Source of the DNA: Curvularia sp. ZM96
Lineage: Eukaryota; Ascomycota; Dothideomycetes; Pleosporales; Pleosporaceae
Reading direction: 5' to 3'
Assembly (NCBI GenBank): GCA_022457065.1
Contig: JAJGBQ010000007.1
Span: forward strand, 310,001-374,000
Length of the DNA: 64,000 bases
The notes beneath the pieces are model-generated. The model did not search any database, was not told where the DNA came from, and saw only the letters and a program-made list of their open reading frames with translations. A program made the translations under genes and the position numbers. Shown in pieces: positions 10,897 to 21,740 of this stretch (positions are counted from its first letter, which is position 1; each line of letters begins with the position of its first letter).

Positions 10897-12921
10897 CTAC
10901 CATTCCAATCGGTCATCACACGTTAGTCGCACGTCCCATCTGTCTTCTCCTCTCCACACGTCACCACCTTTGTTGTTGCTTGCAGTGATCCGCCTGAGAT
11001 CACTGATCATACCGCCTGGGCCAGAAGCGAAGATTTCGGTTCCTCCTCGTACTGTGCCTGCAACAAAGTCGCGCACAATCGCGTCAAGGTCAGGTCTTGC
11101 TTGGACGTGATTGAGTCCAAGCTCGGATTTCGACACGCCGTGAACAGACAAAGCGGAAGAGGCGTCTTGAGAAGAATTTGAGCTTGAACCAGCGTTGATC
11201 TCCTTGCTACAGTCGGTTACGCCAGCCTTTTCGGCTACAGCTGGTGATGGGACTTCGGCTTCCTCTGAGGCGCGGGTAACGTAGATGTGCATGCTCGTGC
11301 GCAGATTGCGGCACTTGCGCTTCAAGATGGCAAGTTCGGGTGCGACCCAATCGATGTCGCTTCTTCGACGGATGGCCCATACAAGAGAAATGTGACGATC
11401 GGGGTTTTGTGATTGAGAGGCGAGATCGAGAAGAACCGGTAAAACGTATGCAATGCCAGTTCCACCAGCGATGCAGAGGACATTGGTGCTAGGAACAAGG
11501 CTGTTCACTGTACGCTCGCCATACGGGCCGGTCATGAGAACTGAAACACGGGCATCCGCCATTAGTCCTTCATGGGATTCCTCATGATCCTTCACATGAG
11601 CAATGCGCTTCATGGCTAGCTGGGCGATCTTCTTGGTCTCGCCTTTCCTTGCGCGGAAGATGTATGAGTGCCTCTGGTTGTCGGAACCGAAGACCGGAAG
11701 ACTGACTGGAGTGAATGGGTGAGATTGCCAGATGCTGCTGTCCGGGAAGGTGAGGTAGAAGTGCTGACCGACAGCCCATGCATCTTGAGGATGCTCGTAG
11801 TCCAAGCGTACAACGTCACCGTTGACATCGTCCTTGAATAGCGAAACATTTGCGGAAGCTGAGCGGAATCCCATGTGGCCCGAGGGCAAGAAATTGTAGT
11901 GTAAGAGGGCGGTTCTTGCAAGCCGAATAGCACGATCAATGAACCAGACGATAAGACCTGGCAAAAGGAAGACCTTCAGCTGCGCCCAGTGGCCCCAGCA
12001 TGCTCCGATGTACACCATAGCCAGAACGTAGTGAGCTTTGCGGAAGAACTCGTAGCCAGTGAGTCTGATGCCCCAGGGTGTAGAGAGCGCGACCAGCAAT
12101 GTCAAGAGAACCATTGCTACTACACCCCAGATCATGTACTCTTGCACAATCCAGTTCTTGGCGACGTAAGGCTGAGGTTGGTAGAGACGAATTTCCACTA
12201 TACACCATGCAATGGTGTGGAGACCTGATTGTAGAAAGATGATGTATCCGAGCCAGCGATGGAGGAAGTTGAAGCTTTGGTATGGTAGACCGGTGACAAG
12301 CGACAGAATGGACTCGCGCGTCGCGAGCATGACCGAAAGAGGCGTGAGGGCGTATGCGAAGACGCCAATGCGATCAGACCAAGGACCGAGAGTGCTGCGG
12401 ATCTGTGTCTGGCCAGGTTTGGTGACGCCAGGAACCTTTTTAGCGGGGGCTACCCAGTGGCCGTAGATCATACCGACGAAGGAGAAGACGATGAGGTAGC
12501 CAGTCAGAACTGCAAGAGTCAAAACCTGGGTGCGAGTGACCCGACCGAATATAGGTCTGGCGGCGTCCGGGAGGAGATAGCGTCGTGCGTAGGATGGGAT
12601 AGCTCGTCGAAGGCGGTCTAGTGCGCTGCGTCTTTCCGGTACTCCTTCTATCTCTGTCGTCAACTGTACGCCCGAAGGTTGCGAGCGCATAAAGTGTCGT
12701 CCGATGGCCCATATGACCAAGATGCCACCAATTGCGGCCCACATGATACCGCTGTAAAGCATGGAAAGATCATGGCTGTGATAGACGAGGTCGAGATAGA
12801 AGCAGTCGACTTGAGTGCTGGTACAAGGAATCATGCGGTCGGCATATCCCCAGTGGGGTTCCACTGCGGTTGCCTCGCTGAAGTTCTGGATATGGCGTGG
12901 AGCCAGCATTTTGGCGTCCAT
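10897..12921 (-). CDS. ferric/cupric reductase (FRE family, NADPH-oxidase superfamily)
   Basis: Predicted plasma-membrane metalloreductase, 674 aa, single exon, moving electrons from NADPH via FAD and two haems to extracellular Fe(III) or Cu(II). The first ATG is at 12921; the frame further up opens only with TTG. About seven hydrophobic segments lie in the N-terminal half. The haem ligands are two canonical His pairs with 13 residues between them: HRWLGYIIFLQSGLH (about 219-233) and HYVLAMVYIGACWGH (about 295-309). The cytosolic part has the FAD motif HPFTPVS (about 399), the NAD(P) glycine loop AGGTGIAYVLP (about 478) and ASGPGGM (about 629). A low-complexity Ser-rich insert (near GSSSNSSQDASSA) interrupts the NAD domain. 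It is divergent from a Ctr copper transporter, which suggests a reductive copper-uptake pair. Confidence 0.9.
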   Translation of the reverse strand: MDAKMLAPRHIQNFSEATAVEPHWGYADRMIPCTSTQVDCFYLDLVYHSHDLSMLYSGIMWAAIGGILVIWAIGRHFMRSQPSGVQLTTEIEGVPERRSALDRLRRAIPSYARRYLLPDAARPIFGRVTRTQVLTLAVLTGYLIVFSFVGMIYGHWVAPAKKVPGVTKPGQTQIRSTLGPWSDRIGVFAYALTPLSVMLATRESILSLVTGLPYQSFNFLHRWLGYIIFLQSGLHTIAWCIVEIRLYQPQPYVAKNWIVQEYMIWGVVAMVLLTLLVALSTPWGIRLTGYEFFRKAHYVLAMVYIGACWGHWAQLKVFLLPGLIVWFIDRAIRLARTALLHYNFLPSGHMGFRSASANVSLFKDDVNGDVVRLDYEHPQDAWAVGQHFYLTFPDSSIWQSHPFTPVSLPVFGSDNQRHSYIFRARKGETKKIAQLAMKRIAHVKDHEESHEGLMADARVSVLMTGPYGERTVNSLVPSTNVLCIAGGTGIAYVLPVLLDLASQSQNPDRHISLVWAIRRRSDIDWVAPELAILKRKCRNLRTSMHIYVTRASEEAEVPSPAVAEKAGVTDCSKEINAGSSSNSSQDASSALSVHGVSKSELGLNHVQARPDLDAIVRDFVAGTVRGGTEIFASGPGGMISDLRRITASNNKGGDVWRGEDRWDVRLTCDDRLEW

Positions 12922-13428
12922 TTTTGCTGACGCGCTGTGGACGAGGAGGGCGACAGACAAACAGCGGACCGGAGTGGTTGGGAGGTACTACATGTCCGAA
13001 GGTCGGTATATCTTTATAAATGTGGCAACCCAAACACGGTAGATAGCAGACATGTTTCGTCGGCATCTCCAGCCAAGCTTCTAGATGAAGGCGAGATCTT
13101 TAGACCCGTCTTAATGCATGGGTTTTTGGCTAGTGCGAGAGCGTTTGAGCAAATAACCCCACAGTTTCGGGACCACTACCTGGAATCGTCAAACCCAAGA
13201 CGGGACCAGACTGGGACCCTGTGGATCGGAAATGGCTGCATCGCGGACCGTATGAATATCGCACCACCCGCTATGGGTAGCTCCGCGTGTTCAGGTTAAA
13301 GACAGTTATCTCGGTCACGGTTCGTCCTGTGTGATTTTCGCTCGACTTTTGCGACGACTTTTTTTTTTCCAACTCTCAACCACAACCACTGGCGTGCAGG
13401 AATCTACACACGTTGCGCATCGCCCATC
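12922..13428. promoter_or_regulatory. divergent promoter of the metalloreductase and copper transporter
   Basis: The 507-bp region between two divergent starts holds one perfect TTTGCTCA on the minus strand (plus TGAGCAAA, 13146-13153), matching the copper-response element bound by Mac1-type activators (TTTGCTCA core). A TATAAA lies near 13015 on the reductase side. A TTTTGCTGAC, similar to Cuf1-type GCTGD sites, abuts the reductase ATG (12922-12931). The sites are seen; copper control is inferred from family knowledge. Confidence 0.5.
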
Positions 13429-14084
13429 ATGATGTCCCATGGAATGTCCGGTATGGGCTCGAACGCGACCTGCGTTACAGAGGTATGTATATTTTCCCTT
13501 GGAACAGCAGTTATACGGACGCAAGAAAACAAAAAAAATGAAGAAATACTGACATTCCTCAGATGCTGTGGAATTGGCGCGTTAAGGATGCATGCTTCCT
13601 CTCCTCATCTTGGCACATCACCAACAACGGCATGATGGCTGCCAGCTGCATCGGCGCAGCTCTTCTAGTCGTCTGTCTCGAGTTCCTTCGCCGCGTTAGT
13701 CACGAGTACGATGCCTTTCTTCTCCGCCAGTTTCAGCGACAACTCCACGCACAGCAAGCCGCACTAGCAGCAGCCGCCCCAGCCAACTGCTGCGATGGTC
13801 CCACGTCGACCCTCGGTGTCCAGCACGCAACTTTCCGTGCCACTGCTTTGCAACAGCTTGTGCGATCCATTATCCATGGCATTACGCTTGGCCTGGCTTA
13901 TATCGTCATGTTGCTGGTTATGCATTTCAATGGCTACATTTTCATCTCCATCATTTTGGGCGCCACCTTGGGCAAGTTCCTGTGCGACTGGCTTGTCGTC
14001 AGGATACCTTACAGCGCACCAGAACAAAAGGAAGAGCGACATTCATCCATCAGTGCGGCTGGGCCGACGGGTTGCTGTGCGTAG
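13429..14084 (+). CDS. Ctr-family high-affinity copper transporter
   Basis: Predicted copper transporter of 191 aa importing Cu(I) as a trimer at the plasma membrane (or from the vacuole). Exons are 13429-13482 and 13563-14084; the 80-nt intron runs from GTATGT to CTCAG in phase 0. The short N-terminus has a Mets-type cluster, MMSHGMSGMG. Family hallmarks follow: MLWNWRVKDACFLSSSWHI before TM1, TM1 around MMAASCIGAALLVVCLEFL, a cytosolic loop with Ala/Gln stretch, TM2 with the MxxxM filter (MLLVM), and TM3 with GxxxG (GATLG). The C-terminus ends in CCA, a Cys pair like those of other Ctr tails. A second in-frame ATG follows immediately (13432). It is divergent from the reductase gene, which would supply Cu(I). 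Confidence 0.92.
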
Positions 14085-14901
14085 AAAGGCGCTGTGGGAA
14101 CGTGGAGCTTGGAGTGATCTAGATACCCTTGATTTGATGATAGTGACGGATAGCGAATGAACTACTTTACTTTTCTGGAACTACACTGGCGCAAGACTGT
14201 GAATGTCCTGTAGAAGACACGTCCCGTAGTGATACAATGTGTTTGCAAATTCTAAAACATCAAAATGTCGATGCTAACACCTTTCTGGCGTGCTTTTCGC
14301 ATCACTCAAGCATAATGGAGTGAATCGTGCACGCACGCCCGCCGCCACACGTAACTTGCTCAAATGTTTCCGACTCCGTAAACCTGCTCGCTGGGCGGGT
14401 CTAGCTTTCCCCATAACCCGGGTGGTGGAGCACGTGGGACGACTAGACTCCGCAATGGCGTTTGTTGGGACCGGTCAATTTACCTTTTGGGTGACTGTGG
14501 CAATTGAGCCAAGGTGACTCGTTATCTTGGTCACTTGGAGTCGACAAGAATGTCATCGTTAGATATCAGATCTAGAACACAGTTTAACGAATTTGAGAAT
14601 GATTTTTCTCGTACTCGGGTCTTAGATGAAGAGCACATTTGAGCGCAAATCATACTGTCTCCGTCATGAGCATGAAACAGGTCTCATCAGTCCTGGGTAG
14701 AGCTATTCGTTATGGAAATAGGAATGTGAATTTCCAATATGATGACAAACCCGTCACACTAGGTCTTACCTTTCATCTATCTTGAAATCATGCACGTTTC
14801 TAAGGAACCTGATGTGGATGGGTGCGGACTGCTTTCTTCCGAACCGGGCCGGTCCTGAGTGGCTTAATATGTACCGGCATCTCCGGCCGGAAGAAATACT
14901 A
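14085..14901. other. intergenic region before the transposon
   Basis: 817 bp without a recognisable gene; it ends at the TA target site of the Fot1/pogo-type element (14900-14901). Short open frames here have no family features. Confidence 0.6.
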
Positions 14902-14973
14902 ACGTAAAGCACCACCGAGAGGGCCACCCCACCGAGAGGGCCACTTTTTCTTGGCATTGCGAACTTCATGTAC
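14902..14973 (+). repeat. left 72-bp terminal inverted repeat
   Basis: Begins ACGTAAAGCACC and is identical, inverted, to 16679-16750. It contains its own short tandem repeat, ACCGAGAGGGCCAC, occurring twice about 16 bp apart; this may be a doubled transposase-binding site. Confidence 0.95.
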
Positions 14974-14981
14974 AAACAACA

Positions 14982-16667
14982 ATGCCTCAACAACAGAACG
15001 CGATACTAATCCAACAGGAAGGCCGAATTACTCTTGCTGTTCAGGCCTTTCGTACGGGTTAGTTTAAGAGCGTGCGAAAAGCTGCAGCAGCCTACAACGT
15101 GCGACATTAGCAGATCTCTCGACGGCTTCGAGGAATTACATCTCGACCTAATACGCAGCCAAATTGCCAAAAACTATCTAGAACTGAAGAGCAGACAATT
15201 GTACGATACATTCTTAATCTAAACGCGCGTGGATTCGCCCCTAGACTGTGTGAGGTGTCTGATATAGCTAATAAACTATTGGCTGTACGAGGCGCGACAT
15301 CTATTGGCAAGAACTGGGTAGAGCGATTCGTATCGCGTACGGCAGAGCTCAAGATGGCCTTTAATCGAGCAAAGGACCGCCAGAGAGTCCTTCAAGAAGA
15401 TCCAGAGATTATTAACGCGTGGTTTCAGCTCGTACGAGAGACAATCAAGAAGTATGGGGTTCATTTAGACGATATCCATAACTTTGATGAAACTGGCTTT
15501 CAGATGGGCGTAATTGGCTCAATGAAGGTAGTTATAGGCGCAGAGCGTCGTACGAGGCCTACTCTCACGCAGCTAGGCAATCGCGAGTGGGTTACAGTTA
15601 TTCAGAGTATCTGCGCTGTAGGATACGCTACCCCGCCATTTATTATCTATAAGGGACGCGTCCACATCTCTGCTTGGTACGAAGAAGTAGGTATACCGTA
15701 CGATTAGAAGCTCTTAGTGTTAGAGAATGGCTGGACGAATAATGAGCTTGGTCTGGCGTGGTTAAAGCACTTTAATGACCACATAAAGACGCGTTAGGTG
15801 GGGTCGTACAGACTGCTCATTCTTGACGGCCATGAGAGCCACCTTAACTAAGAATTTAAGGATTACTGCCTCGTACGAAAGATCCTTACCCTCTGTATGC
15901 CTGCTCATTTATCGCACATACTCTAGCTACTTGACGTTGTCTGCTTTTCGCCTCTTAAGTAGAAGTACTCTCAACGCGTACGAGACTTGGCACGCCACTA
16001 CGTCTGGCATATTAACAAGGAACGCTTCCTGCTAGCCTTTCGAGACGCGTTTTTCGACGTATTTACGTACGATAACTGCAAGAAGGCCTTTGAGGCAGTA
16101 GGGCTAGTCTCTATCGACGCGCAGAGGGTTATTGATCGCCTTAACGTACGCCTTCATACCCCACCACAAGAAGCTTAGCTAGAAATCCCCTGGACGTTAA
16201 GAATACCAAGCAATTCGCACGAATTTGGATTATAATTGAAGCTTGTGAAAGACTCCTTCGTACGATTACCAACTACTATATAAGAAAGCTTCTCAAAGCT
16301 TATTAAAGGAGCTGAGGAGATGCTATATAAGAACGTGATTATGGAGGCCCGCGTACGAGAGCTTGAAGAGTAATTAGCAGAGGTAATAAAGCGCCGAGGG
16401 CGTAAACGAAAGCGGATTCAGACAGGCGGGGCACTAGACTTTGGTGTAGGAGCATCGCAGGCAGCTAAAAGTGCTTCTACTAGTCGTACGACATTAAAGA
16501 AGGCGCGTGGTGAGAGTAGTTAAGAAAGAGCTCGGCTAGGTCAACGGTACTGTAGAACTTGTGGGAGAGCAGGCCATAACTCTCGTACGTGCTAAAAAGA
16601 TATAGAAGAAGATTCTGAATCTAATCCAAGTGAGTCGTACGAGGCCTCTATAGCTAGTGTAGAGTAA
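14982..16667 (+). pseudogene. disabled Fot1/pogo transposase
   Basis: One unbroken reading register of 562 codons from ATG 14982 to TAA 16665-16667, with 13 internal TAA/TAG stops, no TGA and no frameshift. Recognisable parts: N-terminal HTH/CENP-B-like region (KAAAAYNV), DDE core with FDETGFQMG, LILDGHESH and a degraded LQPLDVxxFxPLK motif, and a C-terminal knuckle CRTCGRAGHNSRTC. Most stops sit where Gln is expected (CAG/CAA to TAG/TAA); at 15931-15939 the motif reads stop-Leu-Leu-Asp where Gln-Pro-Leu-Asp is usual, so both changes are C to T in CpA. One stop (after GIPYD) may have been Trp, i.e. the opposite-strand change. This pattern is RIP-like. No restored reading frame is given. Confidence 0.9.
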
Positions 16668-16678
16668 TTCAAGTTTTC

Positions 16679-16750
16679 GTACATGAAGTTCGCAATGCCA
16701 AGAAAAAGTGGCCCTCTCGGTGGGGTGGCCCTCTCGGTGGTGCTTTACGT
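16679..16750 (-). repeat. right 72-bp terminal inverted repeat
   Basis: Exact inverted copy of the left TIR, ending GGTGCTTTACGT next to the TA duplication at 16751-16752. CpA dinucleotides are intact here, unlike in parts of the transposase frame. Confidence 0.95.
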
Positions 16751-16752
16751 TA

Positions 16753-17060
16753 TGGGATATTACATTATGAGTGCCAAGGGCAAACACTTCGGACATAGCA
16801 GCACATGGACATGAAATGTAGAATCCCACGGACACACGAGGATAGTTTCACGAATAAGCTTGCGCACCAGATGACATGTTTTCAACACTGGTAAATTCTA
16901 CCAAGTAAGCTGACATCAACACAAGACGACGATCGAGCCAGAGCGTATATGTTCATAAAGATCGCCAAGTACAACAACGAAGCGCAGCTACATTTCGCCG
17001 TAAAGCGGCCTGGATTAATCCTGTCTTTTCAAAGCGACTACAAGCCAAGAGACCATCTGC
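16753..17060. other. intergenic gap
   Basis: 308 bp between the transposon and the 3' end of the minus-strand repeat-protein gene; nothing recognised. Confidence 0.6.
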
Positions 17061-19367
17061 TCACCCTGCATGAACAGACCACAGCATCAGAGCTGACCCA
17101 CACAGCGTTCTGAGGGCCTGTGTCTCCTTGTTCAATCGCGCAGCGCCCTTTAATGTATCAATCTTGGTGACACAATTCTCAATCTGGCATCTATAGCTGC
17201 CGCCGTCCACGTCTCCAAGGATACCCTTCTCGCCATTCGCTAGGTCAATCAGCTCCTTCAGGCACTTTATGGCATTGCGGCGGTGAATGCCGACGACGGT
17301 GCCTCTTTTTATGAGATCCTGCACTTCACTGTCGAAATACATGTTGTCGGTGGCGATGTACTGGAGGACAGCAGCTCGAGCGGGGCTTTCGGGCGATGCG
17401 GTGTTGGTTGAAGGTACACCTGTAGCAGCGTCGGTAACAGCTTCTTGACTTCCGTTGAATTTTTCTGCGGTCGCAGCAAGAAGTTTCGCAAAGCCGCTGG
17501 AGGCGGGTACGGGCTCCTTTTGCTGTTCAGCGTTAACAGCCTCTGCAGTTGCAGCAAGAAGCTTTGCAAAGCCGCTGGATGCCGGTGCAGAATCCTTTTG
17601 CTGTTCGACATTTGCAGCCTCTGCGGTTGCTTGAAGAAGTTTGGCGAAACCGCTGTCAGCTGGTGCTGAGGCTGCTCCTAGGACCGGAAGTCCTTCAGAG
17701 GGTAAGGTGTTCGTCGCAGGTTCGGCTACTTTGATTGGCAAGGTCATATAGGAGTTGTTAGCGGGCACTTGCTTTGGAGCAAGAGGGTCCTGGAACGGTG
17801 TGGGATTGGAGACAGCCGTACAGATCATCTCAATGCCTTGAATCATCTCCAATGCCTCTGGGAAGAAATCTAGCTCGTTTCCCAGACAGAGGTACATCGC
17901 TTCGAGACGCTCCAACGGCCAGACACCCTTGAGCTTGTCAGCGCCGACCTCTTCCAAGGGGATCTCGTGCTTGCACTCTGTGATCAAGGCGTGAATGGGA
18001 AGCAGGACCTGGTTTGTCAGGGCTAGCATAATACTAGCCGCTCCCTCGTAATCATCAACCAGTAGAGCAGCTTCGATAAGGTCGACGCCCCTTGTGAGAT
18101 CGGGACCGTAAAGCGCCAGGCGTTCCAGGCGATTGATATATCTTTTGCGGTAGTGATTAAGAAGGATCTGAATCCTTAATCGTTCCGCTTCTTCCTCTTC
18201 GGTCCGACGTTTTTGTTCTTCTTCCTGACGGCGCAGCTCAATCTTGTAGTCTTCCCATTGCTCAAGTATATCAGCGGTGGCCATCTTCTGGTTATAATCA
18301 GCAATGGCAGGATCTATAGGGTTGTGACCAGAAGGGAGAAGCTCGAATTTCATACGTTCCGGACCAAGGATATTCGTGAGCCGCTCCCGGACATAATTTC
18401 GGCTCTCTTCATCCGTCTGGTTCTCGTAGAAAGACATGTCGTGAGCCAGCTTCGGTGATACTGGGCACGAGAGCGAAGTCGAGGGCTGCTTAAACGAGGG
18501 CTTGGTCGCGGCTCTCCATAGTGGGATACCTGAAGAAGCTCTTGCAGCTCTCTGTGCTCGATGTTCGTCTACACGCTTCTGGGCTGCTGCCATCTGTCTG
18601 TACTCCCTTCGCAAATCTCGGCGCTTTCTCTCCGCTATCCCCGCTTTGGTCTTCGTTGCATGTCTCTGCTTGGTGTTGCATGTCTTGACCGGTTGGGGGA
18701 TGGAGATGGGCTCAACGGGCTCCGGGATGTATATTGTCTCGACGGGTGCTGGAGTGACAGCCTGGATAGGAAAGACGGACTCATGGAGAGTTTGGAAAGC
18801 ACTTGGTTCTTCCGCGACTGGCGGTACTTCAATCAACTGGGTGCTGTACACACTCTCAATACCTGCTGTCTGAGGGATATTCACGTTCTCAACACGGGCA
18901 GCAGTGACAGCTTTAGTAGCAAATACCGACTCATGGAGTGCTTCGATGGCACTTTGATCTGTTGCGAGTAGTTGAGCTTTAAGCGACTCGAAGCTGTTCA
19001 CTCTCTTGACAGGAGCTGCAGCGATGGGTCGAGCAGGATAGCCAGACTCCTGGAAAGTTTGGTGAGATTTTTGCTCACCTACAACGAGCAGTGTTCCAAA
19101 CGACTGAGGCCTGTGGGCATTCTCAACACGTGCTGCATCGGCGGCATGAATAGCATAACCGGACTCTTGGAGATTTTGGAGGGCCTTTTTCTCTCCTGCC
19201 AGCAGCTGGGCTCTGATAGACGCAAGGGCTTCCTTCAAAGATAGTTAGCAACATCACTCTCATGTGAAGAAATTATGCTTACATACCTTAGAGTTTTGTT
19301 TCTCTTTTCTGCATTTGCCAGTGACCTTGTTCACTGCGTTGCAGACCGTTTCCTGGAATCCGCCCAT
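17061..19367 (-). CDS. hypothetical protein with two kinds of internal repeats and a charged helix
   Basis: A 750-aa predicted protein of unknown function. Exons: 19287-19367 (MGGFQETVCNAVNKVTGKC and on) and 17061-19232; the 54-nt intron has a GTATGT donor, and the open frame upstream of the acceptor has only a TTG. The N-terminal 200 residues repeat a loose unit of the type ESVFxxxAVTxAxVExVxIP, separated by AQLLAxxxxALxxL stretches. A charged, probably coiled-coil helix (LRRQEEEQKRRTEEEEAERL) lies near 350-380. Three near-identical copies of SGFAKLLAATAEAVNAEQQK occupy about 550-625, followed by a folded-looking Cys-containing C-terminus. No signal peptide or membrane segment is seen. Adjacent to the RIP-damaged transposon, but codon use looks ordinary. 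Not assigned to a family. Confidence 0.75.
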
Positions 19368-21740
19368 GATGGATATTAGGAACGGTGTGAAACCGTGGAA
19401 TGTGAAATGTTTGACTGAAAAAGACGTTTATACTGTGAGTTGAGTTGATGTTGAGTTACTGTTGGGGGGTTCTGTTCTTGGGGTTTTTGTGTAAGTGTTC
19501 GTATATATTCACTGAATGAGGAGACGACCAGGCGGACATTGTTAATGCTCAAATGTGTGAGAGCTGTGAAGAGGTAACCTAGTGACGGGGGAGTGAAAAG
19601 CGCAATTGTTTGTGAACTGACACTTGGTTTAAGAACAATGAAGAGCTCTGAGAGGCTCCGTCTAATGATCGTGGTTGAACGCTGAGAAGTGAGACGAACA
19701 AATGAAGGTCGGAAAAGTGGCAAGAATCCTCTATGTGCGTTTGGTTAGAATTTACTATACCGATTTCTCAGTTTGATATTAGCCCTTTCAAAGGAACAGC
19801 TCGCGCAAGATTAGAGGCATCATAATCTCTGGATTTGAACAAAGCTATGGTGCTTAGTGTGTACCATTGTGTTGTTGTTGCACAGTGTTTGCAGACAAGG
19901 GTCAATGTCTCGGCTTTCACACTGCGTACAAACCAAACATCGACAGAGGCATGAACGTGTGTTCTCCGCGAACATGATTATAGTATTCTGTGGTGGTAGA
20001 AGATTTTGTCTGTGTTCATGTGTGTAAACGCGGTGAAGAATGAATGGGTTCGATGTTTAGGCGAAGAGGAGCTGGGGGAAGATGTTTGCTATGAGACGTC
20101 GGGGATCAACCACGCAACGCAGGAGCCGGAAGGGGGAAGTATATCGTGTGTGAAAGGTAGATTCATAGTGGTTTGAAGAGAAAATGACGATGATCAAGTG
20201 TCATCCAAAACACCGTTGTCTACCACATCTACAAAATGTTAGTGTCTCTGAGCCGAACGCTGTGCGCTGCGAACATACCTTGCTCGCATCATGCTGGGAC
20301 CATCTCCCGGCGTATACTCAACATGATGAATGTCTATACGAAGAGCTCTGGAAGGCGTGGATAGGTAGGATGAAGCGTACTCTTCTGACTTTGAATAGCC
20401 ATGAGAGAAAAACGTCCTAGTTCATCCTGCGGATACTTCAGCCGACAGATTGACTAAGTCGATGCACAACTAATATCATGACGAGTCAACCAAACGAGAC
20501 ATAACCGGATGATAGGACAAGCGACAACTCCTGAAATTGCAATCACCTGCAAGCAAAGTCGACGCTCACAAGAGCAACAGGAGACTCCTCCACACTCCCC
20601 AAGCCATTCAGGGGAAACCCCAACAAGCCACATCAACGCCACGGAACCCGCATACCCGAATCTTGGTACAATGGAAAGCAAACAAAAAAAGCCCGCCAAG
20701 ACAGCCCTTCAACACCGGCAAACCAAATAAAGAAGTGGATGCAGCAGGGCTAGACAATCAATCATGCATCCCCACCAAAAGTCTGGACTTACACCGCCCA
20801 GGAACACCCGCCAGATACAGCGGAAAAATCGGCAAGGCATCCAGCATCCTTCATGTTATGCGTTATCAGGCGGCCTTGTTCCTGATCGCTCCTTGTAATA
20901 TTGCACGCGACAGCCGAAAATTGGCAACATAGCACACGACACACACATTTCAGCCACTCTCTCAACCGCCACACCGCCCTATCTCTCAGCTCCTTCCCCC
21001 TGTCTCAACACCGCAAAACCCAAGACACTCAGTCGCTGAACGCGCAAGCAAACCCCCAATTTGACATGGCACAAGCCCCAGTGTGGCTGGTCTGTGGCGC
21101 GCGGCCTTGCTTGGCGGTGTGCCGTCAAGCCGTATTGGCGCCGCTTGCGCCGTTGACGCTTGTACTGGAAACAGTCTAGCACATGAATCTGTATCGTCGG
21201 CGCGGATCTCACTGGTGCTGGTGTATCGCTGTAGTACGCGTAAAACCTTGGTTTTAAGGCAAAAGAGGCCAGGGGTGTGTGGAGGCCAAGTTTGGGGGTG
21301 GTGTTGTGGGGATGGGGGCCGTGTGTGTGTGTCTTTTCTTGGTGGGAAAGTGGATATGCATATGGTGGTGTTTTTTTACATCATGCATCTTGCTGCCTTG
21401 GTTATTTACTCTGGCTTGTTTCCCTGATTTTCCTGCTTTTCCTAGCGTCGTCGTTTCTCTTTGAGGCCCTTTCGTGGTGTCTTGTTCATTCGTTTTTTTG
21501 TGGAAACGCATACTTCCCTTCCCTTCCCTTCTTTTTACCCTGCGTCGTCGTTCTTTCTGTTAGAGGAAAGAAAGAGAAGAGCAAGTTTGGTACTGCCCTG
21601 CATACCTTACTCCCGACTCCGTTCCCTCTTTCGTTGCGTCGTTCGTTGAATATTTACTTTTTTCCCTAAAGTAAAGGACTACCGTAGTTGCCGCTCTACC
21701 TATCGCCCGCATAGTTTAATCCAGTAATAAATCGCCAATC
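19368..21740. other. 2.4-kb intergenic region
   Basis: Contains the promoter of the minus-strand repeat-protein gene and the long upstream region of the plus-strand cutinase-like gene. The last 450 bp are T- and pyrimidine-rich with GT tracts (near 21321-21330), as in fungal 5' UTRs. Open frames of 60-130 codons exist on both strands but overlap each other and show no family features. Confidence 0.55.

Larger units (their letters stand above)
14902..16750 (+). mobile_element. Fot1/pogo-type (Tc1-mariner superfamily) DNA transposon, complete ends
   Basis: An 1849-bp element bounded by perfect 72-bp terminal inverted repeats (14902-14973 and 16679-16750) and flanked by TA on both sides (14900-14901, 16751-16752), the target duplication of Tc1-mariner elements. 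Size, TIR, TA site and an internal transposase with FDETG, LILDGHESH and a C-terminal CCHC knuckle fit fungal Fot1/pogo elements. The internal frame is disabled by stops. The two TIRs match base for base, so the ends could still be recognised by a transposase acting in trans. Confidence 0.93.

Noticed and set aside
14982..16667. Idea that the transposase stops reflect codon reassignment or readthrough
   Set aside because: Neighbouring genes use TAA/TAG as normal stops, and the substitutions fit CpA-to-TpA mutation, including a Pro-to-Leu change next to one stop.
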